Assembly (NCBI GenBank): GCA_900609035.2
Contig: UXAT02000053.1
Location: 62,001-126,000, forward strand
From: Candidatus Defluviicoccus seviourii
Lineage (GTDB): Bacteria > Pseudomonadota > Alphaproteobacteria > Rhodospirillales > Defluviicoccaceae
Reading direction: 5' to 3'
Length of the DNA: 64,000 bases
Part shown: piece after piece, positions 1 through 8,227 of the stretch
How positions within the stretch are numbered: the stretch's first letter is position 1
How the letters are laid out: every line of letters starts with the position of its first letter
Position numbers and translations under genes: made by a program
Notes under the pieces: model-generated
Told to the model about the DNA's origin: nothing
Databases searched by the model: none
The model's input: only the letters and a program-made list of their open reading frames with translations

Positions 1-1070
1 ACTGGCACGCCACGCCCCCGCACCGCCGCGGCCAGCGGCAACGCCGGCACTTCGGTCCTGAGGTCAAGCAGGGCGGCGACCTCGACACCGGCATCGATCA
101 GGTCAAGGGCGACGCCGTAGCCGGCTTCATCGGCGCAAAGGATCACCGCTCGCGTGCCCGGCCGGACGCCGTAAAGCCGCATCAGCCGCTGGGCGGCCGA
201 GCCAAGCATGATCCCCGGCAAGTCGTTATTGCGGAACACCACCTGCTGGCCAATCGTGCCGGTCGCAATGACCACAGCCGCCGCACGGACCTTGTAGAGA
301 CGATCACCTCGAGTCACCGGCAGCCAGTGGTCGGTGAACCAGCCCTGGCAGATCGCCCCGCTCCACAGCGTGATCGACGGCTGGGCTTCGATCTGGGAAA
401 GCAGGCTCCGGCGCAACGCGTCGGCGCCACCCTCAATGTCTTCGCGCGCGAAAGAAAGCGCGCCACCGGGCAGCGCCTGGTCGTCGATTATGATGACCTC
501 GGCCCCGGCCGAAGCCGCTTCCAGCGCTGCCGAAAGCCCTGCCGGACCAGCACCAATCACGCAGACGTCGCAGAACGCATAGGCTTTGTCGTAATAGCCG
601 TGCTTCTGGCGCGTGTTGACCGTGCCGAGCCCGCCCATCGCCCGGATCAGCTTTTCCCACCGCGGCCAAGTCCCGGCCGGGCGAAAGAAGGCGTGATAGT
701 AGAAGCCGACCGGCATGAACCGGTGCAACCGCTCCAGGATCCGGGCGCGGTCCCGGGTCAGGGTGCCGGTGCCGTTCAGCGGAGTCGCCGTCAGGCCTTC
801 GCGCAACACCAGCCGATCGGCGAGCACGTTCGGCTCATCTTCGACCTGGACCAGGGTGTTGGCGTCGTGACCGGCAAGCGAGAAGAGACCGCGCGGCCGA
901 TGGTACTTGAACGACCGGGACAAGAGCCAGACGCCGTCCCCGGCAAGGGCACTCGCCAGCGTATCGCCGGCGTAACCGCTGCCTGAACGGCCGTCGAAGG
1001 AATAGCCGAGCGGCCGGTTGCGGTCGATCGCGATCCCGAAGGGAAGCGGCAGCCGCTCGCGCGCGCTCAT
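1..1070 (-). CDS. soxA: Heterotetrameric sarcosine oxidase-type alpha subunit, partial (N-terminal part)
   Basis: About 356 N-terminal codons are present and the gene runs off the left edge; the family is usually near 950-1000 residues. The protein opens with MSARERLPLPFG. An N-terminal [2Fe-2S]-like/NAD-binding region is followed near residue 170 by a dinucleotide-binding motif (CVIGAGPAG). The alpha subunit of sarcosine oxidase, and the homologous MgdC of N-methylglutamate dehydrogenase, binds NAD and carries a C-terminal aminomethyltransferase-like domain that passes formaldehyde units to tetrahydrofolate; that part lies outside the window. The start overlaps the delta-subunit stop by 4 nt, which indicates translational coupling. 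Whether the substrate is sarcosine or N-methylglutamate cannot be told from this fragment. Confidence 0.9.
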   Translation of the reverse strand, partial: MSARERLPLPFGIAIDRNRPLGYSFDGRSGSGYAGDTLASALAGDGVWLLSRSFKYHRPRGLFSLAGHDANTLVQVEDEPNVLADRLVLREGLTATPLNGTGTLTRDRARILERLHRFMPVGFYYHAFFRPAGTWPRWEKLIRAMGGLGTVNTRQKHGYYDKAYAFCDVCVIGAGPAGLSAALEAASAGAEVIIIDDQALPGGALSFAREDIEGGADALRRSLLSQIEAQPSITLWSGAICQGWFTDHWLPVTRGDRLYKVRAAAVVIATGTIGQQVVFRNNDLPGIMLGSAAQRLMRLYGVRPGTRAVILCADEAGYGVALDLIDAGVEVAALLDLRTEVPALPLAAAVRGRGVP

Positions 1071-1339
1071 CGCCCGCTCCCCGACTCGTCCAGCGCGTCG
1101 AAGGTGTAGGTGCGGATGATCTCATCCGTGCGGGTGTCGCGTTCGGCGATGAACCAGAACGTCGTCGGCAGGTGACACCACCACTCGCGAACGATGCCGG
1201 CCTTGTTCTCGCGATAGAACAGGTACTCGGCCCAAGCCTCGGCCGAAGCATCCGCAGCAGGCGGGATCCTGACTTCGCCGCGGCAGATGAACTCCTGGAT
1301 GTTGCGCGGCCCATTGAGCGGGCAAGGCATGATCTTCAC
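1067..1339 (-). CDS. soxD: Sarcosine oxidase-type delta subunit
   Basis: This 90-residue protein is the small zinc-binding subunit of heterotetrameric sarcosine oxidase or N-methylglutamate dehydrogenase. It begins MKIMPCPLNGPRN and has the conserved REWWCH segment and the FWFIAERDTRT segment typical of SoxD. The usual N-terminal CxxC pair is reduced to CPLN, so the second cysteine is replaced by Asn; as I recall, a subset of SoxD proteins carries this form. Zinc binding may therefore differ from structurally studied enzymes. It lies 13 nt after the beta subunit and overlaps the alpha subunit by 4 nt (ATGA), so the three genes form one operon in the order beta-delta-alpha. Confidence 0.9.
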   Translation of the reverse strand: MKIMPCPLNGPRNIQEFICRGEVRIPPAADASAEAWAEYLFYRENKAGIVREWWCHLPTTFWFIAERDTRTDEIIRTYTFDALDESGSGR

Positions 1340-1352
1340 GGCTGGGCGTTCC

Positions 1353-2597
1353 TCAGTGTCCGACCGAAGCCGCCCCCGCCTCGCCCAACTGGTCGAGTTC
1401 GCGGAAGCGATCGAGTCGGAACGGTGCGATCAGTTCGGGCGGCCTGTCGTCGGCAACGCAAGCGGCCATTGCCTTGCCGGAGGCCGGTGTGGCCTTGAAG
1501 CCCCAGGTCCCCCAGCCGGCCGTCAGGTAACAGTTGGAAAGAGGCGTCTTGCCCATCACGGGCGCGAAGTCGGGGGTCATGTCGCTCAAGCCCGCCCACT
1601 GCCGCATGATCTTGACCTCGCCCAGGAACGGCAGCAGCTCCAGCATGTGCGCCATCAACCCCTCCTTGAAGTCGAGGGTCGATCGCGTCGAATACAGGGG
1701 GTACGGGTCGGTGGCGCCGCCCATGACGAGCTCGCCGCGCTGGCTCTGCCAGATGTAGCAATGCAGGCTGCCCGAGACGATGATCGGATCGAGAAACCGC
1801 TTCACCGGCTGGGAAACGCACGCCTGCAACGGCACCGTGCGAATGGGGAGCCGGAAGCCCGCCATGTTGCAGACCAGGCTGCTGCGGCCGGCGACCGCAA
1901 TCAAGACCTTGCCGCAGCCGATCCGGCCGCGCGTGGTTTCAACCGCGGTGATGCGGCCGCCCTCAATGGCAAAGCCGACCACTTCCGTGCCTTGATGGAT
2001 GGCAACACCCAGCCGGCCGGCCGCTCTGGCATAGCCCCAGGCGACAGCATCGTGGCGAACGGTGGCGCCGACCGGATGGGACAGCGCACCCAGGATCGGA
2101 TAGCGGACGTCGCGCGACAGATTGAGCTGCGGGCAGATGCGGGCGACCTCGTCCGGACCGATGAGTTCCGATTCGACGCCTAAGTGCTTGTTGACCTCCG
2201 CGCGCCAACGCATCGTGCGGATCGAGGCGTCGGTGTGGGCGAGGGTCAAGTGCCCGCGCTGCGAATACATGAGGTTGATGTCGAGCTCGTCGCTCAGCGT
2301 TTGGTAGAGCCGCATCGACTCGGCGTAGAAGCGGACGCCGTCGTCCGTCAGGTAATTCGAGCGGACGATCGCCGTATTGCGGCCGGTATTGCCGCCGCCG
2401 ATGTACCCCTTGTCCAGCACAGCGACGTTGGTGATGCCGTGCTGGCGGGCGAGGTAATAGGCCGCTGCAAGGCCGTGTCCGCCACCACCCACGATCACGA
2501 CGTCGTAGTGGGGCTTAAGCTCCTGCGGCAGCGGGAGGATACGCGTATCTGGCCGGGCCAAACCAAGCCCGAATCGAAGCAACCGGAGGGGCATCAC
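1353..2597 (-). CDS. soxB: Sarcosine oxidase-type beta subunit (FAD/FMN-dependent amine oxidase)
   Basis: This 414-residue flavoprotein of the DAO family carries the catalytic FAD site that oxidises the N-methyl group. The FAD-binding motif YDVVIVGGGGHG lies at residues 31-42, followed by AAYYLARQHG, and the length is normal for SoxB/MgdA. It heads a beta-delta-alpha run on the minus strand. A 142-nt gap separates it from the upstream FMN-domain gene; that gap contains an AT-rich stretch near 2655-2685 which could hold a separate promoter, although I cannot define -35/-10 boxes convincingly. Placement directly behind glutamate-synthase-like genes makes N-methylglutamate dehydrogenase (mgdA) a serious alternative name. 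The choice between the two needs phylogeny. Confidence 0.9.
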   Translation of the reverse strand: MMPLRLLRFGLGLARPDTRILPLPQELKPHYDVVIVGGGGHGLAAAYYLARQHGITNVAVLDKGYIGGGNTGRNTAIVRSNYLTDDGVRFYAESMRLYQTLSDELDINLMYSQRGHLTLAHTDASIRTMRWRAEVNKHLGVESELIGPDEVARICPQLNLSRDVRYPILGALSHPVGATVRHDAVAWGYARAAGRLGVAIHQGTEVVGFAIEGGRITAVETTRGRIGCGKVLIAVAGRSSLVCNMAGFRLPIRTVPLQACVSQPVKRFLDPIIVSGSLHCYIWQSQRGELVMGGATDPYPLYSTRSTLDFKEGLMAHMLELLPFLGEVKIMRQWAGLSDMTPDFAPVMGKTPLSNCYLTAGWGTWGFKATPASGKAMAACVADDRPPELIAPFRLDRFRELDQLGEAGAASVGH

Positions 2598-2739
2598 GGG
2601 GCCTCAAAGGAGGCGGCGAAGGCAACGCCGTCGAACGCCGGAGACCTTAGCACTCTTTTCCTCAGATGCAATTATTTTTCATGTGAGACACGGCCGGCCG
2701 CCGCGGGAAGATGCAGCAGAGCCGGCCGCCCCCAGGGCC

Positions 2740-4056
2740 TCAGGACCGGCCGGGGATCCAGCGGGTGCCGGCGAGCGGAACGCCCGCCATCGCCGCCGCT
2801 TCGATGGTGAGCGCAACCAGGTCTTCCGGCTCAAGATGCAGGAGGTGCGACTTGCCACAGGCGCGCGCCAAGGTTTGCGCCTCCAGCACCATCGTCGACA
2901 GGTAATTGCGCAGGCGCAGCGCCGCTGCCTCTGGGTCAAGACGCTGCTCCAGCTCGGTGTCTTGCGTCGCGATACCGACCGGACACCGCCCCGTATGGCA
3001 GTGATGGCAGAGGCCCGCTTCAACGCCGAGCGCCTTATAGTCGTCCTCATAAAGCGGGCCGTTGCAGTTGAGCGCGATCAGCGCCGCGGTGCCGATCGAA
3101 ACCGCGTCGGCCCCGAGTGCGAGCGCCTTGGCGACATCGGCACCTGAGCGGATGCCGCCGGATACGATCAGTTGCACCTTGCGGTGCATATCGAGTTCCT
3201 GCAGGGCCTCGACGGCCTCGCGCAACGCCGGCAGCGTCGGGATGCCGACATGCTCAATGAAGACATCCTGCGTGGCACCGGTTCCGCCTTGCATGCCGTC
3301 CAGCACGATCACGTCGGCGCCTGCCTTGACCGCAAGCGCGACGTCGAAGCGCGGCCGGGTGGCACCGATCTTGACATAGATCGGCTTCATCCAGTCGGTG
3401 ATCTCCCGCAGTTCCTCGATCTTGATCTCCAGGTCGTCCGGCCCGGTCCAATCCGGATGCCGGCAGGCGCTGCGCTGGTCGATTCCCGTCGGCAGCGTGC
3501 GCATCGCAGCCACCCGGTCCGTGATCTTCTGGCCCAGCAGCATGCCGCCGCCGCCAGGCTTGGCACCCTGACCGATGACCACCTCGATCGCATCCGCGCG
3601 ACGCAGATCGTCCGGATTCATGCCGTAGCGCGATGGCAGTACCTGGTAGACCAGCACCGCCGAAGCGTCGCGCTCCTCCTCCGTCATGCCGCCGTCACCG
3701 GTGGTGGTGCTGGTGCCCATCTTGGTCGCGCCGAGGCCAAGCGCCCGCTTGGCGTTGGCACTGAGCGAGCCGAAGCTCATGCCGGCGATGGTGATCGGAA
3801 TCTTGAGTTCGACCGGCTTGCGGGCGAAGCGGCTGCCGAGCACGACATCGCTCGCGCAACGCTCGCGGTAGCCCTCCAGCGGATAGCGGGACATCGAGGC
3901 GCCAAGGAACACGAGGTCATCGAAGCTCGGCAGGTGCCGCTTGGCACCGAAGCCCCTGATCTCGTAGATGCCTTCGCTCGCCGCGCGCTGGATTTCGGCG
4001 ATTACGTTGCGGTGAAAGCTTGCGGATTCGCGCTTAAGGCGGGGATCGGTTGACAC
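2740..4056 (-). CDS. glxD: FMN-binding glutamate synthase-like domain protein (GlxD/MgsC type)
   Basis: This 438-residue protein matches the central FMN and FeS domain of glutamate synthase large subunit as a stand-alone polypeptide. Visible features are the GDGG segment, the GQGAKPGGGG segment, the GGTGA loop, and the [3Fe-4S] cysteine cluster CHHCHTGRCPVGIATQ at about residues 350-365. In N-methylglutamate synthase (MgsABC) or the Glx proteins this subunit condenses an amine or ammonia delivered from glutamine onto a 2-oxo acid. It starts 3 nt after the GXGXG gene, so subunits A, B and C are translated in order. It is complete and shows all key motifs, unlike the degenerate copy fused to the GltD-like protein upstream. 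Confidence 0.88.
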   Translation of the reverse strand: MSTDPRLKRESASFHRNVIAEIQRAASEGIYEIRGFGAKRHLPSFDDLVFLGASMSRYPLEGYRERCASDVVLGSRFARKPVELKIPITIAGMSFGSLSANAKRALGLGATKMGTSTTTGDGGMTEEERDASAVLVYQVLPSRYGMNPDDLRRADAIEVVIGQGAKPGGGGMLLGQKITDRVAAMRTLPTGIDQRSACRHPDWTGPDDLEIKIEELREITDWMKPIYVKIGATRPRFDVALAVKAGADVIVLDGMQGGTGATQDVFIEHVGIPTLPALREAVEALQELDMHRKVQLIVSGGIRSGADVAKALALGADAVSIGTAALIALNCNGPLYEDDYKALGVEAGLCHHCHTGRCPVGIATQDTELEQRLDPEAAALRLRNYLSTMVLEAQTLARACGKSHLLHLEPEDLVALTIEAAAMAGVPLAGTRWIPGRS

Positions 4057-4059
4057 GGC

Positions 4060-4740
4060 TTAGTACTCGCCCGCGTGGTCAACGTGGAAGTTGTAAAGTT
4101 TTCGCGCCGAGCCGAAGCGGCGGAACGCGCTGGCATCAGCGTCGATTCCGGCCTGCGCCAGCAAGCCTTCCAGCTTCCCGCGGTGGGCTGCCGTCATCTC
4201 CTTCTCGATGCAGTCGGCACCCAGGCTGCCGACCTGGCCGCCAACAAAGATGACGGCCTCATAGATCGAATCGCCTAAGTCCGGTCCGGCGTCACCGCAG
4301 ACGACGAGCGTACCGGCCTGGGCCAGGAAGGCGCTCATATGATCGACGGAGCCGCCGACGACGATATCGACGCCCTTCATCGAGATGCCGCAGCGCGCAC
4401 CGGCGTCGCCTTCGATCACGACGAGGCCGCCGCGGCCGCTTGCGGCAGCCGACTGTGACGCATTGCCCTTCACCCGCACCCGGCCCGAAATGATATTCTC
4501 CGCAACCCCTTGACCGGCGTGGCCGCAGATGGTGATCGCTGCGTTCTGGTTCATCCCGCCGCAGTAGTAGCCGGCGTGCCCTGCAACCTCGACCTCGAGC
4601 GCCTGCGTCATACCGACGGCGATGTTGTGCCGGCCACGCGGATTGACGATCCGCCAGCGGCGATCGCCCTCTCCGGCCGCGTCATGCAGTGACTGGTTCA
4701 GCTCCCGCAGCGGGGCGCGGTCGAGATCGAACGTGATCAT
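4060..4740 (-). CDS. glxC: GXGXG-motif glutamate synthase domain protein (GlxC/MgsB type)
   Basis: The 226 residues correspond to the C-terminal beta-helix (GXGXG) domain of glutamate synthase large subunit. Repeated Gly-rich turns run through the middle (GHAGYYCGG, GHAGQGVAEN, GDAGARCG, GDAGPDLGD, GGQVGSLGADC), as expected of a right-handed parallel beta-helix. The domain has no known chemistry of its own and tethers the other domains. The gene is spaced 5 nt from the upstream amidotransferase gene and 3 nt from the downstream FMN gene. The homologous domain is fused to its FMN partner in the second module upstream (8228-10174), so this window holds both a split and a fused version. Confidence 0.88.
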   Translation of the reverse strand: MITFDLDRAPLRELNQSLHDAAGEGDRRWRIVNPRGRHNIAVGMTQALEVEVAGHAGYYCGGMNQNAAITICGHAGQGVAENIISGRVRVKGNASQSAAASGRGGLVVIEGDAGARCGISMKGVDIVVGGSVDHMSAFLAQAGTLVVCGDAGPDLGDSIYEAVIFVGGQVGSLGADCIEKEMTAAHRGKLEGLLAQAGIDADASAFRRFGSARKLYNFHVDHAGEY

Positions 4741-4745
4741 GGCGG

Positions 4746-5645
4746 TCAGGCCCGGCTCCAGCAGTAGACTTCGCCTGCCTTCGGTTCCCAGACCCGGGCA
4801 TCGTCGGCATCAGGGAGGGTTGCAATCGCCCGATACTCCGACGCCATCGCTACCCAGTCTTCGGTCTCGGCCAGCACCGCCGGTTTGCAGGCAATCGCAT
4901 CACGCGCGACGGCAAAACCGTCCGCGGTGCCGACCGCAAAGGTAAAGAAGCCATCGAGATCGGAGCCGGCCGTAATCAGCGCTTCGCGCAGGCTCAAGCC
5001 GGCGCCCAGGCGGTCGGCCAGATATGCGGCCGCCACCTCGCTGTCGTTATCGGTTTGGAAGCTCATGCCGCGCCGAGCCAGCCGGCGGCGCAGATCATTA
5101 TGGTTGGAGAGCGATCCGTTGTGCACCAGACAGATGTCGAGACCGGCGGCGAACGGGTGCGAATGGCGAACGGTGACCGCGCTTTCCGTGGCCATGCGGG
5201 TATGGCCGATGCCGTGCCCACCGTCGAGCCCGGCCAGTTGAAAGTGCTCGGCTACGCTGGCCGGATGGCCGACTTCCTTGTAGACCTCGATCTCGCTGCC
5301 GATGCCGATGATGCTAACGTCGGGATAGGCGCTGGCCATCCAGGCTGAAAGCGCAGCTGCCTCGGTACCGAGCGACAGCAATGCATGCCGGTCCCGGTGC
5401 ACGATCAGCGCCGGCACGCCGAAAGCGGCCTCGGCGTCAGTGCCGATCTGCTGCCATTGCACGGTGGAAGTCGTCGCGTACAGGCTGAGCTTGACGCTGC
5501 CCGGCGGAACCGGCCTGCGGTAGACCGCAAAGCCGGCGCTGTCGGGTCCGCGGTCGGCCATCTCCAAGAGCATGCCCTGCAACAGCCGGCCGAGGACCGG
5601 CGCCAACGCCTGATTCTTGAGGAAGATGCCGACAATACCGCACAT
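4746..5645 (-). CDS. glxB: Class II glutamine amidotransferase (GlxB/MgsA type)
   Basis: The 299-residue protein starts MCGIVGIFLK, so Cys2 becomes the N-terminal nucleophile after methionine removal, as in all class II (Ntn-type) amidotransferases. Further family segments are GIGHTRMATES, HNGSLSNHNDLR and DNDSEVAAAYL. It would hydrolyse glutamine and channel ammonia (or act on a gamma-glutamyl amide) to the FMN subunit encoded two genes downstream. It lies 24 nt after the GltD-like fusion gene. A paralogue with the same layout occurs at 10150-11064, so each synthase module has its own glutaminase. Confidence 0.9.
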   Translation of the reverse strand: MCGIVGIFLKNQALAPVLGRLLQGMLLEMADRGPDSAGFAVYRRPVPPGSVKLSLYATTSTVQWQQIGTDAEAAFGVPALIVHRDRHALLSLGTEAAALSAWMASAYPDVSIIGIGSEIEVYKEVGHPASVAEHFQLAGLDGGHGIGHTRMATESAVTVRHSHPFAAGLDICLVHNGSLSNHNDLRRRLARRGMSFQTDNDSEVAAAYLADRLGAGLSLREALITAGSDLDGFFTFAVGTADGFAVARDAIACKPAVLAETEDWVAMASEYRAIATLPDADDARVWEPKAGEVYCWSRA

Positions 5646-5669
5646 CCGAATGACCCGCCTGCCGTGCCG

Positions 5670-8210
5670 CTAGATACGCAGTTCTGCAGCGATGCCGCCC
5701 GCATTGCCCACCACAGGCGCGCCTGCCGTGGCCGTCACATCGCCCGTCACACCGCGGCCCGGAAGCGGCACGCCCGTCGCCACGGACGCGGGCACGCTCA
5801 AGGCCCGCAAATCCTCCGGCTCGAGGTTATGCAGCTTCGTCTTGCCGCAGCAGCGCGCCATCATCGAAGCTTCGGCCGTCAACGCCCTGATCAGGCTGGC
5901 AACCGCCGCCGCGCTGGCATCTGCAGGCTCGGCGCTATCCGCAAACGGGTTGGCATCTTCGAGCCGCGTGCCGGCGGCAATGTGCGCCGCGACACCCAAG
6001 GCAACCGCGGACGCGGCGAGTGCGATCAGCTTGGCGCCGTCGCTGCCGGTGCGAACACCGCCGTGGAAGACGAGATCGATCGCACCGAGCCGGCGCCGAC
6101 GGAGCAGGTGATCGACCGCATCTTTGAGGAGGTTGATCGCTGGCGGGTGCGTGAGTTCGGCCCTGGGATCAACGCTGGCACCGGCCGCATCGATCAGGAC
6201 CAGGTCGGCCGCGCACTCGACTGCCGCTTCGATCGTGTCATTGAGCGTGTCGGCGCTGGCGAGCAGGCCCACCGGCCGGCCGTTGCCTTTCGCCGCTGCC
6301 GCGCGGTCCGTTTGCGTGAAGATCCAAAGCGATGCTGCCGGTTCGGGCGTGTCATCGGCACCGACGATCTGCAGCCACGGCGCCTCCCCGAGCGCTTGCC
6401 GGCCGAGGTACGCGCTGCCCGCTTCGGCAAGCGCACGGCCGAGGGCGGTACGGAGGTTCTCCGGCGCATCGTCGAAGCCGCTGACGACAAACGGCGTGCC
6501 GAGAGCGACGGCACCGCCCAGGTGGATCGCCGTCCCACACTGCTCCCTGTAGGGATCGATGACAAGGCGCGTCAGGTTGGCCGGCAGGAAGACGAGGTCG
6601 TCCAAGGTGGCGGAGACATCCTGCCTCGGAACCGGCCGCGCTGCCCCGAGCCGGCGCCTCAGCAGCATGCTTTGAGCGGCAGCGTCGCCAGCGGGCGTGT
6701 GCGCCATCGCCATCACGCCCTCGCGGGCGCGCAGGCTGGTGTTGGCCGATCCGGTCTCGGCATCGCAGCGGAAACAGCGGGACGCCTCACGGCGCGCGGT
6801 GTCCTCGTCAAAGGTCGCATCGACCTGCGTGAACGCTGAAGGATCGGCGCCGAGACCGCAGAAGGCGGGCTCCTGACGCGGCGTCGATTCCCAGGCTGGC
6901 GCTTGGGCCACCGCTACGCGGCGGTTGCGATAGGGTGTCCGATAGGGCGCCGGATCGGCGCAGCCATCCAGCATTGCGCCGATCGTGTACGCGGCCTTGT
7001 GCCCCTGATGCATCGCTTCGACGATGCTGGAGCCGCCGAAAGCGCCGTCACCGGCGGCGAGGACCTTGGGATCGGCGGTGCGCAGCGAGCTCGCATCGGC
7101 TGTCACCCGGCCACCATTGAGAAGCCGAAGGCCCGCCAGTTCCGCGTTGTGTGCCTCCTGGCCAACCGCAGCGATGACGAGACCTGCCGACAGCGCGTGT
7201 TCGCTTCCTGGGACAGGCTGCGGCCGTCGCCGCCCATCGCCTTCCCGCTCTCCTGGCTCGGTCTTGACGCAGTGCAACGTCAAGCCCCCCTCGCCTTCGG
7301 CCGCGACTGCCACCGGCTGGACCTGACAGACGAACTCGATGCCCTCCGCCAGCGCACTCTTCACCTCGTCGCCCCGTGCCGGGAGTTCATCGAGGGTCCT
7401 GCGGTAAACGATGCGGACGCTCTCGACGCCGGGCATGCGCCGGGCCGTCCGCGCCGCATCCATGGCGACGTCACCGCCGCCGACGACAACGACCGAGGAT
7501 GGCAGCTGCGGCCGTTCGCCGCGGTTGACCCGGGCCAGAAGCGAAACACCGTCGACAACACCGGGCAGTCCGTCACCCGGAATCCCGAGCGGCTTGCCCT
7601 TCGACAGGCCGATCGCCAGCAACACCGCATCGTGGCGGCTCTTGAGCTCAGCCAGGGTGAAATCGCGCCCCAGGGCCTGGTTGGCATGCAGCGTGATGCC
7701 GGGGCAGTGCGCCAGCAGCCGATCGATGTCCTGCGCGATCACGCCTTCGGGCAGGCGAAAGCGAGGGATGCCCCACACCATCATGCCACCCGGTCGGTCG
7801 GTCGCCTCATAGACGTCGACGCGGAAGCCGGCGCAGGCGAGGTCATGGGCGGCGGTCAACCCGGCCGGGCCGGCGCCGACGATGCCGATCGTCTCGCTGC
7901 GGGTAACCGGGACCGGCGGCAGGCGGTAGGACGCGCCAAGCCGGTCAAGGACGAACCGCTTCAAGCCGCGGATGGCGACAGCGCCATCGGCCGCACCGCG
8001 GCGGCAGGCGCATTCGCAAGGCGCATCGCAGACCCGGCCGCAGATGGCGCTGAATGGGTTGGTCGCCGTAATCGCCTCGATCGCCTGGTCGAACCGCCCC
8101 TCCCAGACGAACGCCGCGTAGGACGGCACGTCGGTGCCAACAGGGCACGCGGTCTGGCAGGCGGGCGGCAGGAAGTCGCGCCCGTCGGCGCCGGCGATAG
8201 GATCGGACAT
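5670..8210 (-). CDS. GltD-like NAD(P)H/FeS flavoprotein fused to a degenerate FMN glutamate-synthase domain
   Basis: The start is set at MSDPIAGADGRDF, 17 nt after the previous stop and preceded by AGAGGG; longer readings only extend into the neighbouring gene. Residues 1-500 are a glutamate-synthase small-subunit domain: [4Fe-4S] cysteines (CQTACPVGTD, then CGRVCDAPCECAC), an FAD motif (GIVGAGPAGLTAAHD), an NAD(P) motif (VVVVGGGDVAMDAAR) and the closing FAD segment LAAGDGAFGG. Residues 531-815 resemble the FMN domain of the neighbouring genes at both ends (TLDDLVFLPANLTR, FHGGVRTGSDGAKL, GKTKLHNLEPEDL). The middle is cut short: the GDGG and GQGAKPGGGG segments and the [3Fe-4S] cysteines are absent. 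The first half probably supplies electrons to one or both synthase modules. The second half is probably non-catalytic and may serve as a docking domain. Confidence 0.85.
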   Translation of the reverse strand: MSDPIAGADGRDFLPPACQTACPVGTDVPSYAAFVWEGRFDQAIEAITATNPFSAICGRVCDAPCECACRRGAADGAVAIRGLKRFVLDRLGASYRLPPVPVTRSETIGIVGAGPAGLTAAHDLACAGFRVDVYEATDRPGGMMVWGIPRFRLPEGVIAQDIDRLLAHCPGITLHANQALGRDFTLAELKSRHDAVLLAIGLSKGKPLGIPGDGLPGVVDGVSLLARVNRGERPQLPSSVVVVGGGDVAMDAARTARRMPGVESVRIVYRRTLDELPARGDEVKSALAEGIEFVCQVQPVAVAAEGEGGLTLHCVKTEPGEREGDGRRRPQPVPGSEHALSAGLVIAAVGQEAHNAELAGLRLLNGGRVTADASSLRTADPKVLAAGDGAFGGSSIVEAMHQGHKAAYTIGAMLDGCADPAPYRTPYRNRRVAVAQAPAWESTPRQEPAFCGLGADPSAFTQVDATFDEDTARREASRCFRCDAETGSANTSLRAREGVMAMAHTPAGDAAAQSMLLRRRLGAARPVPRQDVSATLDDLVFLPANLTRLVIDPYREQCGTAIHLGGAVALGTPFVVSGFDDAPENLRTALGRALAEAGSAYLGRQALGEAPWLQIVGADDTPEPAASLWIFTQTDRAAAAKGNGRPVGLLASADTLNDTIEAAVECAADLVLIDAAGASVDPRAELTHPPAINLLKDAVDHLLRRRRLGAIDLVFHGGVRTGSDGAKLIALAASAVALGVAAHIAAGTRLEDANPFADSAEPADASAAAVASLIRALTAEASMMARCCGKTKLHNLEPEDLRALSVPASVATGVPLPGRGVTGDVTATAGAPVVGNAGGIAAELRI

Positions 8211-8227
8211 GATCGCTTGTTTCCCTC

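Noticed and set aside
5385..6839. Plus-strand open frame of 484 codons
   Set aside because: It is antisense to the GltD-like fusion gene, rich in Arg/Ala/Gly and without any family motif; GC-rich codon use keeps the opposite frame open.
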